DNA of 64,000 nucleotides from assembly GCA_032718865.1 (NCBI GenBank), contig JALUTQ010000020.1, forward strand, positions 682,001 through 746,000, in the 5' to 3' direction. This stretch comes from Tilletia caries. Lineage: Eukaryota > Basidiomycota > Exobasidiomycetes > Tilletiales > Tilletiaceae. The first letter of the stretch is position 1. Every line of letters starts with the position of its first letter. Below are positions 10,523 to 21,491 of this stretch, piece after piece. The translations under genes and the position numbers were made by a program. The notes beneath the pieces are model-generated. The model was not told the origin of the DNA, searched no databases, and saw nothing but the letters and a program-made list of their open reading frames with translations.

Positions 10523-10791
10523 TGTGCTGGACGAGGTCCACGTGGTATTCTTATCTTATCTAATCTCCTTTATTCTCTCACTTCCCTTTCTTCTCACACT
10601 TCCTCCACACTTCACCTCCACATTTCCCACGCTCCTCTCTCAGTCATACTTTTCCTCGCTCCTCACTTGTACCTAGTTCTCGGGCCATTCATTCTTCTTC
10701 TTGCATTTTGCACCTTCACTGATCTACCGCTGGTGATCTTGGGCGTTGCCCGCATCGTGGCCGCTGGCCCTATTGGTCGCTGACCAATATA
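10523..10791 (+). repeat. 5' LTR of element B
   Basis: It begins TGTGCTGGACGAGG and ends ACCAATATA. It is almost identical to 12902-13169. Confidence 0.85.
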
Positions 10792-12901
10792 TGGTGATGA
10801 GAGTGGTTCTCCTAGCTCGCCGACTGACGGATGCTGGGGACCTTTCGCCGACGAGCTCCTCGCCAGAAGCCGTCCTACTCTCTGCTGCGCACGATACGCC
10901 ATCGATGCCAGCACCTCTCCTTCATCGCGCTCGACACGCCAACGACGCGCTCCTCTGATCCAGCACGCAGCTGCGATCGACTTTCATCCTTCCTCACTCG
11001 ACACGCCATCGACGTAGGTTCCACATCTTTTCGCTCGTCTTCTTTGCTTTCGACACGCCATCGATCGCTACACGCGCTTCTCACCAGTCTCCGCCCTCAG
11101 ACTGGTCCATCTCCTATTTCCTTCTTCTTTTCCTCCCACTCCTCCCTTCTTACCGGCTTCCGCCTCAAGGACAGTACTTCAAGATCGGAGCCGACTTTCA
11201 TCCTCCGCCCAATTCTTCACCCTCCTCACCAGCGAAGCGAAGATCTGCAGCTCGACGACGATTCCGGCGACCGATGCCTCTCTTTCCGGCTTCTGTCTTC
11301 GTCTCTGGTCTTATCTCTTCGCCCGGTTTATCGTCCCGACTTTCGACCTTGGTACCATCAACCACCTGCATTCCAAGCCGAATACAAACCGTTGCTGCCC
11401 GCCCAGGGATTGCCGACTGATATCGGCTATTCTCAGTCTGTACGGAGGTGTCGAGGTCGAGCAATCCCTCCGCCTCCGACAGCCGTTTCGTTTCGCAAGA
11501 CCTCCCTGTTCAGAATCAAGCAGCTTCATCTTGGAACGTTTGCGCTGTTCCAGCAACACCGCCGGTGCAGACCGTTGGCAGCAGCTCAAGAGCCGACCAC
11601 GTCTGCATTCACTTCAGAAATCGCGCTCCCACAGCGGTTGTTCCGACGTCAGCGACATCTACTGCGCAGATCAGGTCGGCGACGACAGCCACAGAGACAG
11701 CAAGCTCTTTGCATCCAGCCTTCATGCCCACAGATCACGGCACCGTCCCGGCTCTCGCGATTGCGCGTGTCGACGCCGTGGACCATGCCTGTGTTCACCT
11801 TGCTCCCTCAGCCCTCGCTTTTGCAGCTTCGTGCGGCTGAAAGCGAGTCGCAAAAACGAAGCACGCCGATGGACGAGCAGGACAAAACATGGTCTTCAGT
11901 GGCGCCTACGGGCTACGGAACCGAGTGCGCCGACCCCGCCGGTTATCGTCACGGCCCTGCCACAGCATTTGCAGGTCTTCCACACGGCACACGCCACGTC
12001 TGACAATCGGCTATCACCCCACCACAACCGTCCACACCTCTCGTCCCAGCGGCATCAGCCCGATCCGGCCCCTGAACGACTTCGGTATCAGCTTCGGTAC
12101 TTCAATCAACACGCACCGCGGCGACACCTGAAGCCGTTCTCCGACTACGTCTCGCGCTGCTTCTGTGGGCCTTGCAGTCCATTCCACGCTCATCTCCTAT
12201 TCACGAGCTCTCGCGTCGTGCATCCACCATGCATCTCACCGCTCGCAGCGTCGTGTCGTTCGATCCACACGCAGCGGCGCAGGACCGCAGGTGTTGAGGT
12301 CGAGAAATCCCTCCGCCCCGACCGCCAGGTTCTTTCGCACGGCTTGTGTATTCAGCCAACGGCCTCAAGCAGCTTTGTCTGGGACACATCCCCGCTGAAG
12401 CCGCAGCTCCCTCGCTCGACTGTCTTCCGCCATTGACAACACCGGACGACGGCCGTTTCGGCTCTCTTACGAATTTACGATCATGTCCCACGACTTCGTG
12501 ACTTCTCAGGCCCTCCACCGACTACCAAGTGCCCGGCCAACCTGCGCGGCAGTCACAGCCACACAGCAGCGCACGATCACGCCGGCTAGAAGATGTCGCC
12601 TGCTGCTTGGAATCCGGCACTCATTACACGTCGCCGGTGGACGCGGAAGCAGGAGATTGGTCGCCACGGCCCACGATGAAGCGCCAACTTCGCGGCGCGT
12701 CCAGCCCCACGATCTTCGTATCAGCTTCGGTACTGCGACTCCCTCTCCGCATCGTCATCAGCGGACGTTTCCACCTCTCCACTCTTGCATCGTATTCCTT
12801 GTTCCCCTGCGCTCCCTCACCGCTACCTCTCCTGGCTCACACCCTTTACAGTTCCTTGCACAACTACGACTCGGGACAGTCGTTCCTTTTGTCGGTGGGG
12901 A

Positions 12902-13169
12902 TGTGCTGGACGAGGTCCACGTGGTATTCTTATCTTATCTAATCTCCTTTATTCTCTCACTTCCCTTTCTTCTCACACTTCCTCCACACTTCACCTCCAC
13001 ATTTCCCACGCTCCTCTCTCAGTCATACTTTTCCTCGCTCCTCACTTGTACCTAGTTCTCGGGCCATTCATTCTTCTTCTTGCATTTTGCACCTTCACTC
13101 ATCTACGCTGGTGATCTTGGGCGTTGCCCGCATCGTGGCCGCTGGCCCTATTGGTCGCTGACCAATATA
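12902..13169 (+). repeat. 3' LTR of element B
   Basis: It starts directly after GGTGGGGA and ends ACCAATATA before GCGCTAGGG. Confidence 0.85.
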
Positions 13170-13461
13170 GCGCTAGGGAGGGAAAAGAGAAGAGAGAGAG
13201 AGGTCCTAAACACGAAAGGCAGGGGACCAAGGCAGGCAGACGCGTCGATGTGGTGTGCAGAATCTTCGACGCGTTCTTCGCTGGGCAAGAGACTGGTCGG
13301 TCAATCTCCGAAAGGCCCAACTGACACTGTAGAGAACCCCCATCGTCAATCCACACTCGCTGTCATCCCTCAAGCACCAGGGCTGATTGAGCAGGTGTTG
13401 CACGTCCCCGCGCTAACAAGAAAAGCATAAGATCAGACCGGATTTCTGACACATTCGGCTA

Positions 13462-13771
13462 AGGGCGAACTTAATGGCCGCCCTAGGGCGGGAAAAGGCT
13501 CCGATGCCGCCCCCCCCCTTGAGTTCTCCACAACGCACATATAAACGAGTGCTCAAATTTCACACGCATGTCGAGGACATCTTACTGAGCATCCTTGCCA
13601 AATTTGAGAACATTCGAAGTTGATGTGAATGGCATTGCCTTGGAGATAAAATCATGGGCCGAAAAAAATTCAAAGTCGTGGATTTACCAAGGTTATCCTG
13701 CACACACTGCTCTGATGCATGGGGGCGGCCAAAGGCTCAAAGCCGCCCTAGGGCGGCCATTAAGTTCGTCC
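13462..13771. mobile_element. 310-bp MITE with AGGGCGAACTTAATGG termini
   Basis: The left end AGGGCGAACTTAATGGCC is inverted at the right end (GGCCATTAAGTTCGTCC). Both are followed inward by CGCCCTAGGGCGG. A perfect 8-bp direct repeat TTCGGCTA flanks it (13454-13461 and 13772-13779), suggesting mobilisation by a hAT-type transposase. It has no coding capacity. Confidence 0.8.
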
Positions 13772-13779
13772 TTCGGCTA

Positions 13780-14190
13780 AACCTGTGTCCAAGTCGTGAC
13801 CGCGCTCTCGGGAACCGCGTGTCCGTCTGTGTCCAGGATAAAAACACCCCAAAACTCTGAGCTGTGTCCGTAACACGAAAACTCTAAAGAGTTCGGGGAA
13901 AATGCTGTGAGAACGTTGGGATTTCCAAATTATTTCGTTTGATGGATGGGTTCCTAGTCGAGCCTTGTTGAGAGAGAGAGAGAGTAGTCGAGGTAGTCAA
14001 GGGTGCTGAGAAAGAACAGAAGTTAAGGGAAACAAGTAAAAGTTCCAAAAAGGCAGTTCCGACGAGGGTAGGTTTTGAGAGGGAGAAAGAATGGGAGAGA
14101 AAGAGAAGACATCCGTGTATGCGACTGCCGGGAGGAAGAGAGGGAAATGCCTTGAATCATCCGTATGCAAAAAGGGGATCTGCGTCGCGT
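13780..14190. other. Intergenic, no gene seen
   Basis: This is the 3' flank of the minus-strand TMEM135-like gene. It has a short GAGAGA run near 13970 and no supported ORF. Confidence 0.5.
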
Positions 14191-16531
14191 CTACACCTGG
14201 ATCGCCGCAACTGGCCGTCTCTTCGCATTCGCCGGCCGCACCACGACGCCCAGGATGGCAGTAATGCCCCGGAGCAGGTCTGGCCGATGCCGCGCAGCCG
14301 AGATGACGACGCCCAAGCTGAGACCGAAGACGACCCTGGGGCGTATGAGATCGTAAAGCGGATGTCAGTACCATTGGAAAGAAACGCGTCTGGTCAAGAC
14401 ACCAGGTACTCACCGCTCGGTCCACTTCGCACTCCTCCCCTCCTTGCTCAACCAGCCCGGCTTCACACTCTCCGCAAGCGCAAACAGCGCCCGGGGCGCC
14501 ACATACAGCGCCATCTCCGCCCGCTTGCGCTTCTCCTCCAGGAAGATCGAGAAGCCGCAGAGCCAGGAGCCGATGAGCGAGCCGAGACCGGAGTCCCAGT
14601 ACTGGTGCGAGATGTGCGGGAACATGCGCGGGAAGGCGACGGAGCGCACCAGGCAGACGGAGAACCTGCGCGCGCGAAGGGGGAAGGGGGGAAAGTAGGT
14701 TCAGTAATCAGTTGAGACGCGCCAGAACTGCCGCGCGGAAAAAAAGGGAGAGGGGACGAACGCGTAATGAGACGCGTAGCGACAAATGCAAAAGGGAAAC
14801 ATACCAAACAATCGTAAGAAAAGTCGCCAAAAAGCTCGCACTCCGCGCGCTCCCCAACGCAACCGTCTTCAACAACGTCTTCGGATCCTCCCACGCCCTC
14901 CGGGGCGCAAGCAACAGCTTGGGCAACAAATGCACAGGCAGGTAGATCCGCATCGACATCTTCCAGCCGTTCCACCAGCGCAGCGCGGCGTGCGTGTAGC
15001 AGTTGTGGCCCGTGATGCCGCAGTGGACGAGTTCGCAGGGCATGCCGCCGAGCTGGCCTCTTCGGCGCGCGCCGCCTGATCGTTCGTACACGTAGCCGGC
15101 GTCGAGCTCGGCGGGGGTGAGCTCGTCTGGATTTCTCCCCTCTGCTTTCGCCTTCGCCCTGTTTTCCGCCCTGGTTTTTAGGAGCCATTCGTGGGCGTCG
15201 TTGGCGGAGCCGGGCAGGCGACCTGGGTTGCCCCATACGCGTGGGTAGCCGAGGGATTCGGCGAGGGAGCCGCCTAGTTCGGCGGCAGCTGAGTTTGCGG
15301 ATTGGCCGGGGCGGTAGCTCCATTCGTGTGGGACGCCGTTTCGACTCCAGCGGAGAACCTCGAGCAGGCGGTCGTCCATCCATGCCAAATTGCTGATCCT
15401 GATGGCAGGCGAACGCATCAGAGGAGAAGTATGATGGGAGATTGACGCGACGCGTCGCAAGTGAGTCGCAAGTGAAGCATGAGGGGAGGGGAGAGGGTGA
15501 GTAACGGGGACCTTTGAGGAGAGCGAATTTGGTTCAGTGGAGCATGAGGAGATGAAGGACTGACCATTTGCTGTAGGAAGGAGGCAGTCTATCCGGATAG
15601 TAGAACCACGCCCACATGATCTGGGCTGTATGGGAGAGAAGCGCAGAGGTGAGAAGTTTGCGAGCTAAAGCAAGAGGGGGCGCGTTCAGAAATGCTCACC
15701 ACAGCAGACTACAAAGACCAGACCGTCGGCTTGAGAGCCCAAGAGGTCGAAAATCCGGCGCCGTAATGCGCCGGTGGGTGCGCTTCGGATTCCGCTGGCG
15801 GGCGGGGTGAGGGTCTGCTTGGCGACGGACGCAGCGGAGGACATGAAGAGGGCCTTGTAGACGAGAGGCGACGCGCGAACGAAGGTGTCGAGACCGCGGA
15901 CAAATGCAAAGAGAGTGAGGTCCAGAGTCGGGCTGAGGAATTGGAGGTAGGTGATAGAGAGGGCGGAAGCGAGGGAGGCGCTGATGAAAGTAGCAGCGAC
16001 GCGTGCGCGTGCGAGCTGGTCGAGTGCGGCCTGGCTGCCTGGGTTTGGGTAGGCGGAGCGAGAGGTGATGAAGCGGCGGATGATGGGCCACCAGAAGAAG
16101 TGATCTGAGAAGCTGTAGCATGCGGTGGCGAGGAAGGAGAGGGCTGCAGTGCCTGAGGGTGATAATGGGGGCACCGTCGCTTTTCCGATATTGAGGAACA
16201 AGGCTGGTGCGGCCTTGAGGGCGGGTTGGAAGGCTTGGAAGGGACCGATCTTCTTCTTGGAGCCGCCGCCGCCGCCGCCGTTTGCGATTCTCTTTTCCTT
16301 TTCCTGCTTGCGAACTTCTGCGAGGGCTCTGGACTGGCGAACGACGAAGCGGAGGATGAGTTTGAGGATGGCGGGGATGTAGTCGAACGCGTATCCGAGG
16401 AGCCATGCCTTGATGGCGGGCTGGAGCAGGGTTGCGAGCTGTGCGGCTGCTGAGGAGCGTTTCTGGACGGCGGTGACGGCGGCAGCAGCAGCAGCGGCGG
16501 CGACCGGTGTTGGTGCCATATTTGAGGCCAT
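14191..16531 (-). CDS. TMEM135-like multi-pass membrane protein
   Basis: This is a multi-exon gene, starting at ATG 16531 (MASNMAPTPVAAAA). Exon 1 has an Ala-rich leader, several hydrophobic helices, a KEKEKR loop with a poly-Gly run, and then FFWWPIIRRF. Later exons (about 15400-14830) carry PCELVHCGITGHNCYTHAAL followed by RIYLPVHLLPKLLL. This Cys/His-centred motif is typical of the TMEM135 family, membrane proteins linked in animals to mitochondria, peroxisomes and lipid handling. The next exon (14667-14417) has WLCGFSIFLEEKRKRAEMALY. The last, after a CCCCAG acceptor near 14330, ends AAIQV and TAG at 14191. Family membership is inferred from motif and topology. The cellular role in fungi is not established from sequence. 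Confidence 0.65.
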
Positions 16532-16571
16532 GGCGAAGTAGAGATGAGGAGAAGGGACTGTGATGAAAGTG

Positions 16572-16605
<34 letters not shown>

Positions 16606-17782
16606 ACGAGAACGAGAACGAGTGGGAAGACCAGGCGCGGTGGTGGTGGTGTTGGGGCAGAGGGCTTGTAAGGGAGAAACAAGGGCAGACTTGGCTCAGG
16701 CCTCAGGAGAGCGCGACCAATCGAAGGGGAGCAACAGAGCAAGTAAGGTGTTGCTGTCAGTGCGGCCATGTGTGGAGCAGCTGTAAGACGATTTTCGAAC
16801 GCGAAGAAGTGCGCGAACCGACCGTCACGCCGCAACGCCGCAACGCCGCAACGCCGCAACGCCGCAACGCCGCAACGGAACCTGCCCAGCGCTGGACCAG
16901 TGTCCCTTCTTCCGGTACCGAGGCCAGAGACGGACGCGAACCCCACAAGGCCACAAACCGGTCGGTGTCTCTCGGCGGCTTCGTTCGGCAACCTCTTGCT
17001 GTTTCCTGTGTTCGCTGTTTCCACTTTCCTGTGTCCAGTTTCCAGTTTCCAACTCGTGTGCCAAGTGAGTCTCCAGCGCTCCAGCAGCTCTCGCTCCGGC
17101 TCCACGCTATTACCGCGACGTGGTCCAGTCCAGTCCAGCTGCCAGCATCGCAACAACTGGCCCTACCCATATGACTTCATGCTGCTTCATGCTGGGCTCG
17201 CGCGAGCAGCATGGATAGACGCCCTCACGCTCTGCTGCAACGTAATATCCTAGCTTCCAAGTGATCGCCGCCCCTGCGCCCCCAACCCAACCAATTGAAA
17301 CTTTACCGCGAATTCGGGTTCGTTCAGAGCTTCGACGTCTCGAACTCCCAACACCTCACACACAATGAATCTCCTCAGTCCTCACAGAACAGCCGCATAG
17401 CCGCAGCGCTCGGTCAAGCCCGCCCGAAGGCCGCGCAACGACCTTCTCTTGCGGGCGAAGCAGGTCTGCTTTGGAAGTTGCCAGCCCGAGGGCTTGGGTG
17501 TGGTCAAGTTCCCAATTCCTTGTCTCGGCCGAGAAGCGAGTCGTGAGATGAGCGATGAACGGGCCCACCCGACCTCATCCCGAAGCTCTCCCTCATCTTC
17601 CCAGACAAAATTTCCATCGCTTTGCCTGCCTTGACCGTCTCTCCGTCTGCCTTCGCTCCCTTCAGACTTTGCTGTTCGTCGTTGTGCTTCCGTCGTGCAA
17701 TCCCAATCCGCAGACGCTTCCGTGCTGTGCTTTCCCTCAACGTATTTGACACTCTACTGCACCCCCATCGCCAGTCAACACC
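16532..17782. other. Divergent intergenic region with simple repeats
   Basis: This is the shared upstream region of the TMEM135-like gene and the asparaginase gene. It holds a (GA)n tract at 16574-16602 and six tandem copies of ACGCCGCA at 16827-16874. ORFs in all frames across it are artefacts of these repeats. I found no gene. Confidence 0.55.
16827..16874. repeat. Octamer tandem repeat ACGCCGCA x6
   Basis: Six exact head-to-tail copies of ACGCCGCA lie in non-coding sequence upstream of two divergent genes. Confidence 0.9.
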
Positions 17783-20758
17783 ATGAGAGTCTGCGTCCTC
17801 TACGCTGGTGAGCTCACTCTTTCTCTACAGCAACTGACGATGGCTTTCTGACTTTAATCTTCCTCCCAGGTGGCACCATCGGCATGGTCCAAGGTCCTGA
17901 CGGAGCCTTCGAACCAAGCTCGGGCTTCCTGACCGACACCCTCCGCGCCCAATCGCGTTTCCACGACCCGGACGGAACGTCCATCTTCAGCTGGTCCTCC
18001 TCCACCGCTCACTACCAGGCCTGGAGCAAAGCCAACAGCCAGCCGGGCACGGGGGCCAATACGCCATCGTCCTCGTCGGACCTGCCGTACTCGAACTTGC
18101 AAGGTGATGGGCGGCCTGGGAATGGAATGGCATCGCGCCTTGATGTCGGTAGGTCCCTTCGGTCTCCTCCCGGTCCGGCTGGATCATCCTTTTCCACCGC
18201 CGGACCTGCCTTTGGACCGGCCATCACTGTGAAGTCATCGGCTCCCAAGGCGACTTCGACTCGACATGCGGTCTCTTCTCAAATGTCGGCGGATGGCTCG
18301 CATTTGATCCTCAAACTTCCCACGCTGGTCACCCCTCGGACCTCGTCCGGACGGAGGGTCAGCTATTCGATACTGGAGTATGAGCCCCTGCTCGATTCCT
18401 CAGAAATGTCCTTGTCAGATTGGACCCGACTGGTCAGTTTGTCTCTTGACCTTTCTGCATGTCCAAGGAGACCTTCTGCTCACAACCTTTTCCAATCCAT
18501 TAGGCCAAGGATATCGAACTCAACTATCACGACTTCGATGTGAGCTCAAGAGGATGTCCAATTGTAGAAATGCTCTCGAGCTGACGACCTTCTTCTCCCA
18601 GGGCTTTGTCATTGTTCATGGCACCGACACGGCAGGTGAGAATCTGCCACCCTCCGCCACACAGCATTGATGCAGCCTCATAACATTTGTTGACGCTCTG
18701 TATCTACCTCAGCCTACACCGCTTCGGCTCTGAGCTTCCTCCTCGAGAATCTCGGCAAATGCTGTATCATCACGGGAAGTCAAGTAAGTTGCTCGTCCGG
18801 ATTCATCAATCCACCTCCCGCCTTGACGATTCTGGTATGCTGATGCCTTCTTGTCCTATACACAGGTGCCTCTGTCACAGCTACGAAATGATGCTGTCGA
18901 AAAGTGAGCGCGGGCCGTGGCTCCTCCGCAAAACTCAGATTCATCCATTCTCACGATTGCGGCTTTCCTTCTCCTTTTTTTTTTTTTCTTTCGAACAGCC
19001 TCTTGGGCGCCCTCTTCCTAGCCGGGAACTATATCATCCCCGAAGTGACGCTCTTCTTCCACTCGAACCTCTACCGCGGCTCCCGCGTCTCCAAAGTGAG
19101 CAACAACGCCCTGGCCGCCTTCGACAGTCCCAACATGAAACCGCTGGCACGGGTAGGGATCAACGTCGAAGTCGCGTGGGAACTCGTCGCCAGGCCCAAG
19201 GGACTCGATCGACTCCGGGTCCATACTACGATGGACAATAACGTTGCTGTGCTGAGGCTCTTTCCTGGGTTGTCGGCTAGTACGATTAGGACGTTTCTTG
19301 CTCCGCCGTTGAGGGGTTGTGTGTTGGAGTCGTACGGGGCGGGTAATGCGCCGACGTCGCCGGAGTTTTTGGCTGCGCTGAAGGAGGCGGGTGATCGCGG
19401 GTGTGTGATCGTTAATACGACGCAGTGTCTGCAAGTAAGTGCCCAGTGGTGCTCCTTTCTTTCTATCCGTGGGTCTAAGTCTGACAAACACGTCTCTTCC
19501 TGTAGGGCGAGGTTTCTGCTATCTACGCGGTCGGACGGAAACTACAATCGGTGAGAGCGGATCTTTGGGGGTCCGGCATTATCGAAAGGGGGCCAACATC
19601 ATGCTCACCACTTTCTTTTTGCTTCAGATCGGCGTCGTGGCAGGCGGCGACATGACACCTGAAGTAAGTCAAAAGCCCCGACCAACCGTAACTTCAATCG
19701 CATCTAAATCCATCATCCCACCTCCCACCTCCCACTCCATTTACCCTCAAACCCACCCAGGCCGCCCTAGCCAAACTATCCTACCTCCTCGCCAAACCCG
19801 AACTCAGCACCGCCCAAGTCCGCGAGCTCATGGGCCGTTCCCTCCGCGGTGAACTCACCGTGAGGTCCGCTCCCACCTTCGCGGCGCGCGAGGTGGAGGC
19901 TGGCAGTGTTTCTGGGTTGCTTGCGAGGATTTTGGGACGTCGGCCGACGACGAATACGGATGGGGTCGAGGAAGTTGATGGGGATGCGGATGCGGATGGG
20001 GATGGGAAGAGGGAGGCGGTTGGAGGTGTGGGTGCGATGCAGAATGAGATTGCGGCTGCTGAGCGGGTCCTCCTACCCTGTACGTTTTCCCCCCACTCCT
20101 TGAGTGTTCCACTCAGCACGAAAAACGTCAGCTAACTTCCCCATCTCCCATGTCGTTTTTCTTCGATCCCCCTTCAGACTTGATCCACCGCGCCGTCGTG
20201 CAGAACGACATCGACGCCCTGCGTTCCCATCTGGAGACGTACGCCCTCCTCGAATCTATACCGTCCATCTCACTCAGCCCAACACACCCAACCCCATCAG
20301 GCGGCGGCCGACCACCGTCCCCCGGTACCAGCGCCACCGAGGACCCAGCCTCGCCGAGCGCCGGCAAGACGAGCACCGGTCCAGGCCCAGAAACAGGATC
20401 CTACACCGAAGTAACCTCCTCCCTCGACGCCCTCCTCCCGCTCCACACAGCCTCCTCCCTCGGCCACACCCCGCTCGTCCGCCTGCTCCTCTCCCTCGGC
20501 GGCCTAAGCGTGCACCACCGCGACGGCACCGGCCGCACGCCGCTCTTCCACGCCGCGTCGAATGGGCGGAGGGAGGTCGTCAGGGTGCTTGTGGATGCGG
20601 GGGCGCATTTGGGGTGGGAGGAGGGGGAGGTGGGGAGGTGGTTTTGGGGGAGGTGTGAGGGGGGTGAGGGGGCGGATGCGGATGCGGATGCGGATGCGGA
20701 TGCGGAGGGGGCGGAGTGTTGGAGGGAGGCTTTGCTCGCTTCGGCTCCGGGGCGGTGA
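17783..20758 (+). CDS. L-asparaginase with C-terminal ankyrin repeats
   Basis: The enzyme hydrolyses L-asparagine to aspartate and ammonia in the cytosol. A tiny first exon (17783-17807) joins at 17870 to give YAGGTIGM, the first catalytic Thr motif. Later short exons encode the second motif VHGTDTAAYTASAL, ITGSQVPLSQLRNDAVEN, LLGALFLAGNY, a SNNALAAFDSPN stretch, a VNTTQCLQGEVSA exon and VVAGGDMTPEAALAKL. This is the type-I asparaginase core. The tail (about 20177-20580) has ankyrin repeats (DLIHRAVVQNDIDALRSHL, LLPLHTASSLGHTPLVRLLL, GRTPLFHAASNGRREVVRVL). The asparaginase-ankyrin fusion is known in fungi and animals. A (GCGGAT)n run at about 20673-20706 encodes an Ala-Asp repeat just before the stop. 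Exon borders are my reading of GT/AG sites and were not tested. Confidence 0.85.
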
Positions 20759-21491
20759 AGGACAGGTCCTTCCTTTGCTTTTCCGGCTTCACGACCTCGG
20801 AAGCACAAAGCACCATTGGATTCTTTCTGTTGTACATGTCACATGGGTCCCCTCTTCGAGGATACCAGGATCATCACCGTACACCCAGTGTCACGCTCAA
20901 ACACGAAGAATAGAAGGGATCCCCGCTCTTTGGGTGGCTGTGGTATAATAATCAGGAGCTACGTATGCGTGGGCTGTGCCTACAGTGAGGGGGGGCTGGA
21001 TATAGAAGAGCGAAGAACGAAGAGCGAGAGAGAGCGAAAGACGAGCGTATATCAAGGGAAAGAAAGAAAATCATTAAGGCGCGAGCCCTCGAGCAGGCGT
21101 TCGAAGAAGGCATGTGAAGACGAAAGAGGCTGAGACTGAGAAACGCGAAAGCAGAAAGCAAGGAAGGTGTGAGGAGAGGAGGGGGGATCACCGTGTATGT
21201 CGTCGGTTTTGTGTGTGTGTGTGTGTGGAAGGAAACGCGAAATCGAAGATCGAAGAAGAAGATAGAACCTTGGCGAGAAATTTGGGGGTGGGCCCGCTTG
21301 GCGGGGGGGGGGGGGGTAGATTTCAAAGGAGTGTTTTTTGTGGGTGTTGCAGGGGGCGGACTGACTGAGACGAAGGTTCAAAATAACAAAAAGTAGGTCA
21401 GTTAAAAAAAAAAAAGCCGGCCTCGACATCAATCCCCATCGGATCCGGTATAAACTCACCCAAGTCACGGAGTAGTAGGCGAACCTCCGGC
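20759..21491. other. Convergent intergenic region, no gene seen
   Basis: The region lies between the asparaginase 3' end and the 3' end of the coiled-coil gene. It contains a (GT)n tract near 21215-21230 and a long G run near 21301. Confidence 0.5.

Larger units (their letters stand above)
10523..13169 (+). mobile_element. LTR retrotransposon B, non-autonomous (no coding capacity seen)
   Basis: The LTRs of about 268 bp lie at 10523-10791 and 12902-13169. They differ by only a couple of bases (for example CACTGATCTACCGC versus CACTCATCTACGC). The PBS TGGTGATGAGAG is at 10792-10803 and a GGTGGGGA tract at 12894-12901 abuts the 3' LTR. The internal 2.1 kb has long open stretches but they are Arg/Ser/His/Pro-rich shadows without gag or pol motifs. 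It contains repeated CGACACGCCATCGA words (10890-11070) and an imperfect direct repeat of GAGGTCGAGMAATCCCTCC (about 11450 and 12298). The flanking 5-mers (GCGGG and GCGCT) do not match, so one end may have been rearranged. Confidence 0.78.

Noticed and set aside
10831..12003. 390-codon ORF inside LTR element B
   Set aside because: Arg/Ser/His-rich without gag, protease or RT motifs; it crosses internal repeats. I treat the interior as non-coding.
10518..13174. Target-site duplication for element B
   Set aside because: The flanking 5-mers are GCGGG and GCGCT; not a convincing match.
16574..16602. Possible GAGA-type regulatory element
   Set aside because: A plain (GA)n microsatellite explains it; no evidence for a bound factor.
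15696..17156. 486-codon minus-strand ORF overlapping the TMEM135-like gene
   Set aside because: It is Arg/Pro/Ser-rich, runs through the octamer repeat and the GA tract, and is in another frame of a clearly better gene.
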